Shown here: positions 53,385 through 62,386 of the stretch, in pieces
Numbering within the stretch: position 1 is the stretch's first letter
How the letters are laid out: every line of letters starts with the position of its first letter
Assembly (NCBI RefSeq): GCF_001659705.1
Contig: NZ_CP015971.1
Location: forward strand, 1,550,001 to 1,614,000
Source of the DNA: Arachidicoccus sp. BS20
GTDB lineage: Bacteria > Bacteroidota > Bacteroidia > Chitinophagales > Chitinophagaceae
Length of the DNA: 64,000 bases
Reading direction: 5' to 3'
Translations under genes and position numbers: made by a program
Notes under the pieces: generated by a model
The model's database searches: none
Told to the model about the DNA's origin: nothing
What the model saw: the letters and a program-made list of their open reading frames with translations, nothing else

Positions 53385-56144
53385 TTACTGCCGCTTTCTA
53401 AGCGCCAAAACTATCTCCTGATTTTTCAGTTGAACAGTGTAGTTGTTATCCTGCTTTGTTATACCGGTTTCCGAAGTAAAATAATATGGTACAAGATTTC
53501 CCGTAGATGATGAAATCTGCAACACAGCTTGTTCAGTAAAAGAATCTTTAGGCATGAGTGTAAGCCGGATTTCTTTTGAACGCTCATTGTATCTGATACT
53601 TTTCAAATTGCCCGCATCCAGCGTAATCCATAATTTTTCGGGGGCAAGAAACACACGTGAACGCGATGCAGTTGTTATATCAACATTTATCCAATCGCCG
53701 TGTTGATGCAGGTTTCCGCCGAATGACAACCAACCGAATGTTGTATCTTTTAAAATATAAGTTGCATCATTAATTGAATAACCGAAAAAGCCCGAGCCAT
53801 AATCTCCAGACAAACCATCATTCTTTAACGATGCCGGAAAAGAATGAAAAGCCAGCGGCGCAAAGCCGCTTTGTTCAATATTGGCGATGCCGCCCAAAAC
53901 GCCGCCGTATCCTACCCGCAATAAATACAAATCTTCCGGGTGCAATCTGTACCAACTCAAAACGGGAATGGCATTCAGTTCCGAACCGTAATGATGCACC
54001 ATTCTTTCGACGCGTTGCAATTTGCCCGCATACAAAAAATCCCAGTAACGGCGTGCATTTCCATTGTATGCCCAGTTGGGAATTGCAGGCATATAACCAA
54101 GAATAGCTTGTAACGTTACATCTGCTTTATCGTAAAATCCGAAATACAACGACCATATAAAAACTTCTTCCTGACCTGTGGAATCCCAAGGCATTTCGCT
54201 GCCGAATGGAAATAATAATGAACGCCAATGTATCGCCCTTTTCTTCATCACACTTTCCAATTCATCGGCTTCCGTTGTCAATCCTTCACGTTTTAAATCT
54301 TTCAGCAAAAGATAGAATACCGTTCCTTCCATTTGTCCGAACTGCGTGTAATAGGGAGCAAGATTAACCATTGCCAAAGACGTATGAAAAGCCTGTTCCA
54401 GATACCAATTCCACGAATGATTCTCTACCAAACCCTGATGATAACGCGCCATTCGGTACATGACCCAATACGCTGCAACCACGTGTGGATAATTATAGGA
54501 ACGCCCAACAGAACTAGCTTCTTTTAGCGGCCACGCAGACCATGTTTTAAAATTGATGGATGAATCATAAGTATTAGCAGGCAAAGAATCGGGTGCATAA
54601 TAAAACAAGCTTTTTCTTACGCCGTATTTTAATGCGCCGTTATTATATTGAATATGTCCCCACAAAGTAGAATCAATAAACTGTTCTATCTGTTGAATCT
54701 CTGTTTTATCAGGCTGCACCAATTGTTTCATAATCACTCCAAGCCAGCTGCCTGCCCCGCCTTCATCGCTCAAACCCGCAATCCACGCGCGGTTGCTTTG
54801 CACAACTTGCCTGTGCAATTCATTATCATAACTGATAAACGACGGGCTTCTGTGAAACAAACTATCGGGCTTGTCAAACCATTGATTGGTCGAAATAAAT
54901 TTCCCGTAATTATGAATGGTTTGCGATTCGGATTCGATTACTTTGTATTGAATGGTTTGTATTAATCCGTTCTCATATTTGACAAGCAGTCTTGCTCTGC
55001 CGTATTTCTTTCCTTTAACCGATAATTTTTCCCAGCCGTTTTTAAGTGTTCCTTCTTTGCTTACAGACATCACATCTGAAGGATAAATTTCAACAGAAGC
55101 TATTTTACTGTCGTATTTTAAAAACAAATTTGCATCCACATCCTCCGGCAACACATATCCGGGAATGCCCACTGCAACAGGCTTTCCGTATTGTATAAGC
55201 GTTTGCTCAATTCCTTCAATCGATTTTGAAAAAACAAATTTCACACCGATACTTCGCGATTCTCCGGGCTGCAAAACGAAAGAACTCGGCGCATTCCAAG
55301 GCTCGGCGTTTTTCCAATCTGTTTCCGCCTTTGCTTTACTGCAAACAACCCATTCATAAAATCCCTCAAAGTCAATACCGCGCGGCGTAGGATCGTCGAG
55401 TAATGGATTGTATGCTTCAAAAGGCGTATGCGCTTCCGGTAAAACAAGCAACGCAGGATTTTTTCCGTTCAGCCGCGTAACCTGCAAGTAGCCTGCATCC
55501 ATACCGATATACGGGTCGTAAAAAACATTTTTTGCATGCGCCGTTTCAAGGTTTTCGCCTTGCAGCATATTATTAAAAATCATCGGAATACCGAGATAGC
55601 CTATTTCTTCGGGAACATTGCTTTTATTCTTTAAAACAAATTTTAAAACAATATCATTTCCTTCTTTCAGCCAATAACGCTGAATGTCTAAAGGAATATC
55701 GCCTGGCAAGGTTGGTTGCAAATCCGATGCAGCCAATATATCTCCACCATTTTTTAAAACAGTAACAGGCTTCCGCAATTTTGCAGATGAATAATATTTC
55801 CACGCATTATTTTCTTTTGAGCGCAGCCCTATATTAATATCGCCCAAATAATACATTCCGTTTTTGTTTCTTGTTGCAAGCCTGTTGCCGGGCGTAAAAT
55901 CAGGCAGTGTATCATTTTGAGGAAATAAATCTGCAACGGTTTGTGATGAACGAACAAGTTTCAGGGAAAAATTATTGGTAGAAAGATTGATAAATCCTTG
56001 TTTGGTATGAAGCACATTTTCCTGAAGATTTTTTGTTTGTGCTTTTACTTCGACAAAAAAGCCGAAACACGCGCATAGCAAGCATTGTACAAAAAAATTA
56101 TACTTACGAATATTAGGCAATTGCTGTTTTATGTTGTGCTTCAT
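53385..56144 (-). CDS. Large secreted protein, DUF5695-type, putative carbohydrate-active enzyme
   Basis: A 919-residue secreted protein with a signal peptide ending near VKAQ. I recognise it as the DUF5695 type. The N-terminal part is a beta-sandwich (LHTKQGFINLSTNNFSLKLVRSSQTVADL, YRYWLKEG-like strands, GIPMIFNNMLQGENLE). The C-terminal half (about 430-790) is strongly helical with aromatic-rich motifs (AYWVMYRMARYHQGLVENHSWNWYLEQAF, QMEGTVFYLLLKDLKREG, IPNWAYNGNARRYWDF, MVHHYGSELNAIPVLSWYRLHPEDLYLLRVGYGG) that look like an (alpha/alpha)6 toroid as in several polysaccharide lyases and glycosidases. A catalytic role is not proven. It is 592 bp upstream of the third susC on the same strand and divergent from the S9 peptidase gene. 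Confidence 0.65.
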   Translation of the reverse strand: MKHNIKQQLPNIRKYNFFVQCLLCACFGFFVEVKAQTKNLQENVLHTKQGFINLSTNNFSLKLVRSSQTVADLFPQNDTLPDFTPGNRLATRNKNGMYYLGDINIGLRSKENNAWKYYSSAKLRKPVTVLKNGGDILAASDLQPTLPGDIPLDIQRYWLKEGNDIVLKFVLKNKSNVPEEIGYLGIPMIFNNMLQGENLETAHAKNVFYDPYIGMDAGYLQVTRLNGKNPALLVLPEAHTPFEAYNPLLDDPTPRGIDFEGFYEWVVCSKAKAETDWKNAEPWNAPSSFVLQPGESRSIGVKFVFSKSIEGIEQTLIQYGKPVAVGIPGYVLPEDVDANLFLKYDSKIASVEIYPSDVMSVSKEGTLKNGWEKLSVKGKKYGRARLLVKYENGLIQTIQYKVIESESQTIHNYGKFISTNQWFDKPDSLFHRSPSFISYDNELHRQVVQSNRAWIAGLSDEGGAGSWLGVIMKQLVQPDKTEIQQIEQFIDSTLWGHIQYNNGALKYGVRKSLFYYAPDSLPANTYDSSINFKTWSAWPLKEASSVGRSYNYPHVVAAYWVMYRMARYHQGLVENHSWNWYLEQAFHTSLAMVNLAPYYTQFGQMEGTVFYLLLKDLKREGLTTEADELESVMKKRAIHWRSLLFPFGSEMPWDSTGQEEVFIWSLYFGFYDKADVTLQAILGYMPAIPNWAYNGNARRYWDFLYAGKLQRVERMVHHYGSELNAIPVLSWYRLHPEDLYLLRVGYGGVLGGIANIEQSGFAPLAFHSFPASLKNDGLSGDYGSGFFGYSINDATYILKDTTFGWLSFGGNLHQHGDWINVDITTASRSRVFLAPEKLWITLDAGNLKSIRYNERSKEIRLTLMPKDSFTEQAVLQISSSTGNLVPYYFTSETGITKQDNNYTVQLKNQEIVLALRKRQ

Positions 56145-56334
56145 ACTGTTTTCTTTTGCCTCAAATAAACATCAAATCAAGAAATAGCTGTTTGCAATAA
56201 TTAACCGGCTGTTATCCGATTTTAATGAGATTAAATTACAACCAGAAAAAGTTAATTTATCGGCAACCGTTCAAAATGTTCAATAATATCTTTAACCGTA
56301 AACAAATAAACATATCCAAAACATAAATCAAATA

Positions 56335-58674
56335 ATGATGAAACAATTTTCTTTTGCAATAAGATGTTTAGTTACGATGAGTCTTTTATACACAACTATA
56401 ACATTAGTTAATGCACAAACAACGCAATATTTCCCCACATTCAAGGAAGTAAGCGAAAGCTACAAAAACGCTGCGCTCATGGACAGCATCACGAGAAATA
56501 AAGTGTATAATGCAAACGTTACAGCTTTCTGGAACAAAAACAGTAACGGTTTTTGGTACATCAAACAATTGCCCGGAAACAAAAAAGAATACCGCTATAT
56601 AGATGCACGCTCAGGACAAAATACGCAGGTATTTAATCAACAAAAACTTGCTGCAAAATTAAGCGCAGAAACAGGCAAAGAAATTGCAGCCGACAAGCTG
56701 ATGCTTGAAAATGTATTGTTGAATAAAGATTCCGGAACGCTGCGTTTCAGCACAAACGGGCAATTTTTTTTGTACAACATTGCTACCGATAATCTTCAAA
56801 AAACGGAACGTCCGCATGAAGATTCAGGCAGAAGATTCCGACACAGGAATTTTGCGGAACGTTTTGAATTTATGCCGCGCCCCAGCCGTTACGAGAGCTT
56901 TCATACAGACAGTATTTCGCCCGATAAAAAGTGGACGGTTGTCATTCAAAACGGCAACATTTATCTGCAATCTGCCAATGGAACATTGACACAATATTCC
57001 AAAGACGGCACAGTTAAAAATCCTTATGGAAACGTTGCGTGGTCGCCCGACAGTAAATATTTTGTAGCATATCATATTCATCCCGTTATAGATTCCAATG
57101 TGTATTACATCCTGAGTTCTGTTCCGGGTACAACGCGCGGGCAATTACGCTCGCATCCGTACAAGCAGCCCGGCGACCCGTTTACAACTTATGAAATGCA
57201 CATCTTTCGGGCAGGAGAACAAAAAGACATTCAGGTAAAAACAGACATTATCGATTTCTTTCCCGCGCCGCGACTTCATTGGGAAACCAACCCAAGATAT
57301 TTTACTTACGAAAGAGTGGACAGAGGTCATCAGCGATTCCGCATTGTAAGAGTTGACGCGCAAACGGGCGATACATCCAACGTTTACGATGAACGTACAA
57401 AAACATTTATATACGAGCAGAGAATCATCACTTATTATTTGCCCAAAACGCATGAAATTATCCACTCTTCGGAGAAAGACGGCTGGCAACATTTGTATTT
57501 AATTGATGATAAAACAAGACAAGAAAAACTGATTACCAAAGGCGATTGGGTAGTGCGTGAAGTGGACAGCGTGGACGAAACCAAGCGGCAAATATGGTTC
57601 AGGGCAAGCGGCATGAATCCGCAGGAAGACCCTTATTTTATACATTATTACCGCATCAATTTTGACGGCACACATTTAGTAAATCTTACCCCCGAAACAG
57701 GTAATCATACCGTACATTTTTCACCCGATAAAAAGTTTCTTATCGACAACTATTCGCAGGTAAATGTCGCGCCCATAACGGTGCTAAAACGCACTTCGGA
57801 CGGTAAAATAATTACGACTATTGAGAAAGCAGATATAACCGATTTGCTCGCAACAGGCGTGTCTCTGCCTGAGCCGTTTGTAGCAAAAGGCAGAGACGGT
57901 GTAACAGATATTTACGGCATCATGTGCAAGCCGTCGCATTTCGACATTCATAAAAAATATCCCGTGATTGAAAACATTTACGCAGGTCCGCAGGATGCTT
58001 TTGTGCCAAAAAGTTTTTTGCCATACAGCGAAATGCAAAGCATTGCAGAGCTTGGTTTTATTGTAGTGCAAATTGATGGTATGGGAACAGCAAACCGTTC
58101 CAAAGCGTTTCACGATGTTTGTTGGAAAAATATTGCAGATGCAGGGTTTCCCGACCGCATATTGTGGATTAAAGCGCTCGCGGAAAAATATTCTTTTGTC
58201 GATACCGCAAGAGTCGGGCTTTACGGCACATCCGCAGGCGGGCAGGATGCGCTCGACGGACTATTGTCTCATCCCGAATTTTATAAAGCAGGTGTTGCGG
58301 CTTGCGGTTGCCACGATAACAGAATTGATAAACAATGGTGGAACGAACAATGGATGGGCTATCCTGTAGGACCGGAATATGCGACGCAATCCAATGTAAC
58401 CAATGCTTACAAACTAAAAGGTAAACTGATGCTGATTGTGGGCGAAGCCGATACCAACGTTCCGCCGGAAAGCACATACAGAGTTGCAGATGCGCTGATT
58501 AAAGCAGGCAAAGCATTCGATTTTCTTCCGGTTCCCGGTTCCGACCATACCGACGGCGGACCTTACGGCAGAGCAAGAAAGAAAGATTTCTTTGTAAGAA
58601 ATTTATTGAATGTAGAACCGCCGGATAGAAATATTAATCAGGATTATCCGCTGCCGCATACAGGTGTAAGATAA
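56335..58674 (+). CDS. S9-family prolyl oligopeptidase / dipeptidyl peptidase IV-like
   Basis: A serine exopeptidase of 779 residues that would release X-Pro dipeptides from peptides in the periplasm. Signal peptide (cleavage near VNAQ), then an eight-bladed propeller-type N-terminal domain (SPDKKWTVVIQNGNIYL, NVAWSPDSKYFVAYHIHP, HLYLIDDKTRQEKLITKGDWVV), and the alpha/beta-hydrolase domain from about 530, with catalytic Ser633 (YGTSAGGQD), Asp706 (GEADTNVPPE) and His738 (PGSDHTDGG). Length and order match DPP IV-type enzymes. ATG codons at 56335 and 56338 are both possible starts. Confidence 0.9.
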   Translation: MMKQFSFAIRCLVTMSLLYTTITLVNAQTTQYFPTFKEVSESYKNAALMDSITRNKVYNANVTAFWNKNSNGFWYIKQLPGNKKEYRYIDARSGQNTQVFNQQKLAAKLSAETGKEIAADKLMLENVLLNKDSGTLRFSTNGQFFLYNIATDNLQKTERPHEDSGRRFRHRNFAERFEFMPRPSRYESFHTDSISPDKKWTVVIQNGNIYLQSANGTLTQYSKDGTVKNPYGNVAWSPDSKYFVAYHIHPVIDSNVYYILSSVPGTTRGQLRSHPYKQPGDPFTTYEMHIFRAGEQKDIQVKTDIIDFFPAPRLHWETNPRYFTYERVDRGHQRFRIVRVDAQTGDTSNVYDERTKTFIYEQRIITYYLPKTHEIIHSSEKDGWQHLYLIDDKTRQEKLITKGDWVVREVDSVDETKRQIWFRASGMNPQEDPYFIHYYRINFDGTHLVNLTPETGNHTVHFSPDKKFLIDNYSQVNVAPITVLKRTSDGKIITTIEKADITDLLATGVSLPEPFVAKGRDGVTDIYGIMCKPSHFDIHKKYPVIENIYAGPQDAFVPKSFLPYSEMQSIAELGFIVVQIDGMGTANRSKAFHDVCWKNIADAGFPDRILWIKALAEKYSFVDTARVGLYGTSAGGQDALDGLLSHPEFYKAGVAACGCHDNRIDKQWWNEQWMGYPVGPEYATQSNVTNAYKLKGKLMLIVGEADTNVPPESTYRVADALIKAGKAFDFLPVPGSDHTDGGPYGRARKKDFFVRNLLNVEPPDRNINQDYPLPHTGVR

Positions 58675-58740
58675 TAATTGTTTAAAAACTAAATAACGAA
58701 ACTTCGATATACAGAGAGAACGCAAACAATCTGCATCAAA

Positions 58741-58892
58741 AATCCCAAAGGGATTCAATTTGAATAACGCCCGATAAAATCGGGGGTACAACGAGAATAA
58801 ATGCACATTGAACCCCGACGGGGTTCTACAAAATCATTTCATACAATCGCCTGTTTCATCTGCGGCTACTCATATTTAAGCCCTTCGGGCTT
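58741..58892. repeat. Row of four 6-3-6 palindromes
   Basis: Four 15-bp palindromes each with 6-bp arms and a 3-nt loop: AATCCC-AAA-GGGATT (58741-58755), CCCGAT-AAA-ATCGGG (58770-58784), AACCCC-GAC-GGGGTT (58811-58825) and AAGCCC-TTC-GGGCTT (58878-58892). They lie in the 318-bp gap between the convergent S9 peptidase and DUF885 genes. The gap carries no gene. The pattern resembles a dispersed repetitive element seen in Bacteroidota intergenic regions; its function is unknown. Confidence 0.65.
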
Positions 58893-58955
58893 ATGTCGAA
58901 CTTTGGTTAAATAATTAGTTTCCCTGTCGGCATGTGTGAATACTAACCGATAATT

Positions 58956-58986
58956 AAAAAGGCTTCCCGACAGAAGCCTTTTTATA
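58956..58986. terminator. Bidirectional terminator between S9 peptidase and DUF885 genes
   Basis: AAAAAGGCTTC (58956-58966) pairs perfectly with GAAGCCTTTTT (58973-58983), loop CCGACA. T-runs are present on either strand, serving both convergent genes. Confidence 0.85.
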
Positions 58987-58992
58987 TCAATC

Positions 58993-60768
58993 TTACTCTA
59001 CTCCGCTTTCATCATAAAACCGCCAATGCGCCTGGTAGTCTTTGCTAAGCGGTTGCTTTGTAAGAATTGCCCGAATCATTTCAATCGGCATTTCGTTGAG
59101 ATGCATAATGGCATCGTGAAATTGTTTATACGTCATCTTTTTAGTATCGACCAATTCTTTTTTCAATGCATAAAATTGTCTTCCGCCTGTCAAATACGCC
59201 ACCTGATACAAAGGCGAATAATGTCCTTCAAAAGAACGACGCACTTCGCCATCTGCATTCGCTCTTTCATGTCCTACTTTATCCACCAGAAAATCGATAC
59301 ATTGCTCCGGCGTCCATTTTCCCATGTGATAATTCAGCGAGAAAATAATGCGCGCGCAACGGTGCATGTGCCAGAACAACATACCGACACGGTCTTCCGG
59401 GCTTTGCGGAAAATTCATATCGTACAACAAAAGCTCCCAATACAAAGACCAGCCTTCTATCCAGAAAGGCGTATCAAAATCCCTATACGTTCTATAACGG
59501 CTGTTCATAAAAAACTCCAGCGTATGCCCGGCAAGTAATTCGTGATGCACAGTCGCTCTTGAAAAATGCGGATTATTGCCGCGCATACTCATCAGCTTAT
59601 CTTCTTCGCTCATGGTGTTGGTGGGATAAGAAACAGAAATTTCCCTGCCACCGGTAAAGAATGGATTAACAAGCTGTCGTTGCGGCGACATCATAATCAT
59701 TCCCCAGGTTTCTTTGGCAAGTGGCGGGATGGTTACTAAATTATGCCCCTCTATGAAATTAATAGATTCGTTGTATAATTTTAAAATTAGTGCAGGTTGT
59801 TCTCCCGGCGGCACATATGTGTTTTTTACTTTCTCAAGTGCCGCTTTCCAATCGTCGCCGAAACCCATTTCCCTGGATGCTTTTTTCATTTCTCTTTCGC
59901 ACCAGCCGTATTCTTTGTTGGCAATATCAATCAGTTCTTCCGGCGTGTAAGGAATCATTTCGTAATGCAGCTCTTTTATCAACTCATCGCGACCAACCGG
60001 CTGTCCTATGATGCCGCTTTTATCAGGCGGTGTCATGGTTTGCAATTTCTTCCCGAACACATTTGAATATGCCGTAAGCGTACTATCCAAGGCTTTGTAC
60101 GTTATAGGAACCCACCAGGTAAACATTGGGTCGTAACCGTTGTAGAATTCATAAACGCTACGCACCGCACGCTTAATATTATTCAGATTACTTTGTATGG
60201 CATAAATATCGTTCGGCGTAAATTTACCGGTGGATTTTGCCTGCGCTTCAAGTTTGATGATATTCTGTTGAATGTCGTACCAATCTTTTGCTACCTTCTG
60301 CGCATCGGGCTGAATACCACGCCTGCGCTGCTTTTCAAGCGCATAAACCGAATCGGCAAATGGCATCCAGCTTTTAATTTTTTGATATGTGCTGTCTTGT
60401 ATTTTAAGCTGACGAAGATTTTCGTTCATGTTTCTTTTAAAAAGAATATAATCGACTTTACATTCTTGTGTAAGACCGCCAAAATCTACTGCTGCCAGCT
60501 TTTGAAGATATTCATTGTATAACTGTTTTAATCTTTCCCTTTTCTCCGGCGAAGCGCCGGGGTCGTTTTCACTTCCGTATTTAAAAAAGTAATCGCCCAC
60601 AGTTGGCGTATAATAACTGTTGAGCGCCTGAAAATCGGCTTTGTATTCCGTCATTATTTGCGGCATTACCTGACAAGGAACATAATCATCGCTTACCTGG
60701 GCATTTGCCGCATTAAATGCAAGCATAGCAAGACATATATGCAAAGCATATAAAAACATCCTTTTCAT
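58993..60768 (-). CDS. DUF885-family putative metallopeptidase
   Basis: A secreted helical protein of 591 residues (signal peptide cleaved near ANAQ). The DUF885 family has zinc-peptidase-like motifs; here His409-Glu410-Leu-Leu-Ala-Gly-His415 (VHHELLAGHTLEFF) stands where most members have HExxPGH, and PFWIEGWSLYWELLLYD is the usual downstream EGWALY-like block. The protein probably acts as a periplasmic dipeptidase or carboxypeptidase, inferred from the motif and from the flanking peptidase genes. It ends at a terminator, and a 216-bp gap with several hairpins separates it from the upstream Xaa-Pro aminopeptidase gene. Confidence 0.82.
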   Translation of the reverse strand: MKRMFLYALHICLAMLAFNAANAQVSDDYVPCQVMPQIMTEYKADFQALNSYYTPTVGDYFFKYGSENDPGASPEKRERLKQLYNEYLQKLAAVDFGGLTQECKVDYILFKRNMNENLRQLKIQDSTYQKIKSWMPFADSVYALEKQRRRGIQPDAQKVAKDWYDIQQNIIKLEAQAKSTGKFTPNDIYAIQSNLNNIKRAVRSVYEFYNGYDPMFTWWVPITYKALDSTLTAYSNVFGKKLQTMTPPDKSGIIGQPVGRDELIKELHYEMIPYTPEELIDIANKEYGWCEREMKKASREMGFGDDWKAALEKVKNTYVPPGEQPALILKLYNESINFIEGHNLVTIPPLAKETWGMIMMSPQRQLVNPFFTGGREISVSYPTNTMSEEDKLMSMRGNNPHFSRATVHHELLAGHTLEFFMNSRYRTYRDFDTPFWIEGWSLYWELLLYDMNFPQSPEDRVGMLFWHMHRCARIIFSLNYHMGKWTPEQCIDFLVDKVGHERANADGEVRRSFEGHYSPLYQVAYLTGGRQFYALKKELVDTKKMTYKQFHDAIMHLNEMPIEMIRAILTKQPLSKDYQAHWRFYDESGVE

Positions 60769-60874
60769 AATTTGTAGTTTTTATGTTGTGAAAAAATAAT
60801 GCAGTAATTTTATGCTTACCTGTAACCCCGACTGACAATGTCATTAAGTCAGGGAAAACCCTAAGCGCGCTATG

Positions 60875-60974
60875 TGTGCGGTGTCTTAGCCGCACATTTT
60901 TATTCTGTCGGCTCTTGCCGACACGGTTGCCATGAAGCAACAGAATAATCGTGCGAAGCGAGGACGCTTCACAC
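60875..60974. repeat. Cluster of four short hairpins between peptidase genes
   Basis: TGTGCGG (60875-60881) pairs with CCGCACA (60890-60896); TGTCGGC (60906-60912) with GCCGACA (60917-60923), loop TCTT; GTTGC (60926-60930) with GCAAC (60937-60941); and GTGCGAAGCG (60951-60960) with CGCTTCACAC (one mismatch). ATTCTGT and ACAGAAT (60902-60908 and 60940-60946) can enclose the central two. The set lies between two minus-strand genes and is probably a non-coding dispersed element. Confidence 0.5.
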
Positions 60975-60984
60975 AGCTTAACTG

Positions 60985-62370
60985 CTACGCCAATGCCTCA
61001 ATTTCATCCACTGTCTTCTGCGCAATGGTATGTCCCAAAATATACGGCGCGTCTTCTGTAATCAATATATTATCTTCTATCCGTATGCCGCCGAAGTTTC
61101 GGAATTTTTCCAGCTCGGTATAATTGATAAAATCAGATAATTTATTTTGAGATTTCCACAAGTCAATTAGAGTGGGAATAAAATATATTCCCGGTTCTAC
61201 GGTAAGCGTAAAGCCCCGTTCTAAAGGCTTTGCAAGGCGCAAAGACTTCCAGCCGAACGCCATATTCCTTTTTATATCATCGGAATAACCAACGTATTCT
61301 TCGCCAAGATTTTCCATATCATGCACATCCAAACCAATCATGTGCCCAAGCCCGCATTGAAAAAATAAGGTATGCGCGTTATGCACCAATGCTTCCTGCA
61401 CATCGCCTTTGACAATGCCGAAACCTTTCAAGCCTTCCAACAGCATTTCGCCCGCCAAAGCGTGAACATCTCTGAACGGAACATTCGGTTTACAAGCAGC
61501 AATTGTTGCGAGCTGTATTTTCAAAATCAAATTGTACATATCTTTTTGTACAGAAGAAAACATGGAGCTTACAGGTCTTGTGCGCGTAATGTCTCCGGCA
61601 TAGTGCATCGCCGTTTCTGCACCTGCATCGCAAAGAACCAATTGCCCGTCTTTCATCAACACATTGCGTGGGTTTATGTGCAACGTTTCTCCATTCGTAG
61701 TAAGAATTACAGGATAAGCAATACTTCCACCAAGGCTTATTGCAAGTCCTTCAATTTGCCCCGCTATTTCTAATTCACTGATTTCCTGCCTTATCGATGA
61801 AAGAAACAATTGATGCATTTTGGTAGAAATATCTACTGCTTTTTCCATTTCCATTATCTCGTCCGGCTGTTTGTAAGAGCGCATGGAAACGATTGATTTT
61901 ATCAGCTTTTCAGAAACATTCTTTGCAACTTCGGCAGGCGTAATGCCGAGCCAGGTGTGCAGCTTTAAAATATGTTCTCCTCGATACGGCGGAAGAAAAT
62001 GAACTGTTCTGTTTTTTGCAACTGCATCTTTTAACAAAGATTCAATTTCTTTGTATGGCTTTACTTCTGTGATGCCCGCTTTAGCAGCTTTAACGTGCAA
62101 AGCTTCCGTTGGTCCTGTCCAAACAATATCATCAATAGTTGCTTCGTTGCCGAAAAGTATTTCTTTGTCTTCATCAATGTCTATAACAAACGCAAGCGAC
62201 GGTGCATCAATTCCCGTATAATACAAAAAAGAACTATCCTGTCGAAAGCGGTAAACATTGGCTTCGTAACTCATTCCTACTTCATCATTACCCAGTAAAA
62301 GAATGATGCCTTTTTCAACTTTCGACTTTAATGTGGAACGTCTTTGCCTGTATATTTCTGTATTGAACAT
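60985..62370 (-). CDS. Xaa-Pro aminopeptidase (M24B family)
   Basis: A cytoplasmic dimetal aminopeptidase of 461 residues that removes the N-terminal residue before proline. The N-terminal creatinase-like AMP_N domain (YRQRRSTLKSKVEKGIILLLGNDEVGMSYEANVYRFRQDSSFLYYTGID) is followed by the pita-bread domain with metal ligands in LVLCDAGAETAMHYAGDITRTRP (two Asp), the His of FFQCGLGHMIGLDVHDM, the Glu of LTVEPGIYF and the Glu of GGIRIEDNILIT. No signal peptide. It is 16 bp after the M1 peptidase gene on the same strand, so the two are likely co-transcribed. Confidence 0.92.
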   Translation of the reverse strand: MFNTEIYRQRRSTLKSKVEKGIILLLGNDEVGMSYEANVYRFRQDSSFLYYTGIDAPSLAFVIDIDEDKEILFGNEATIDDIVWTGPTEALHVKAAKAGITEVKPYKEIESLLKDAVAKNRTVHFLPPYRGEHILKLHTWLGITPAEVAKNVSEKLIKSIVSMRSYKQPDEIMEMEKAVDISTKMHQLFLSSIRQEISELEIAGQIEGLAISLGGSIAYPVILTTNGETLHINPRNVLMKDGQLVLCDAGAETAMHYAGDITRTRPVSSMFSSVQKDMYNLILKIQLATIAACKPNVPFRDVHALAGEMLLEGLKGFGIVKGDVQEALVHNAHTLFFQCGLGHMIGLDVHDMENLGEEYVGYSDDIKRNMAFGWKSLRLAKPLERGFTLTVEPGIYFIPTLIDLWKSQNKLSDFINYTELEKFRNFGGIRIEDNILITEDAPYILGHTIAQKTVDEIEALA

Positions 62371-62386
62371 CTGAATTTATTTTAAA

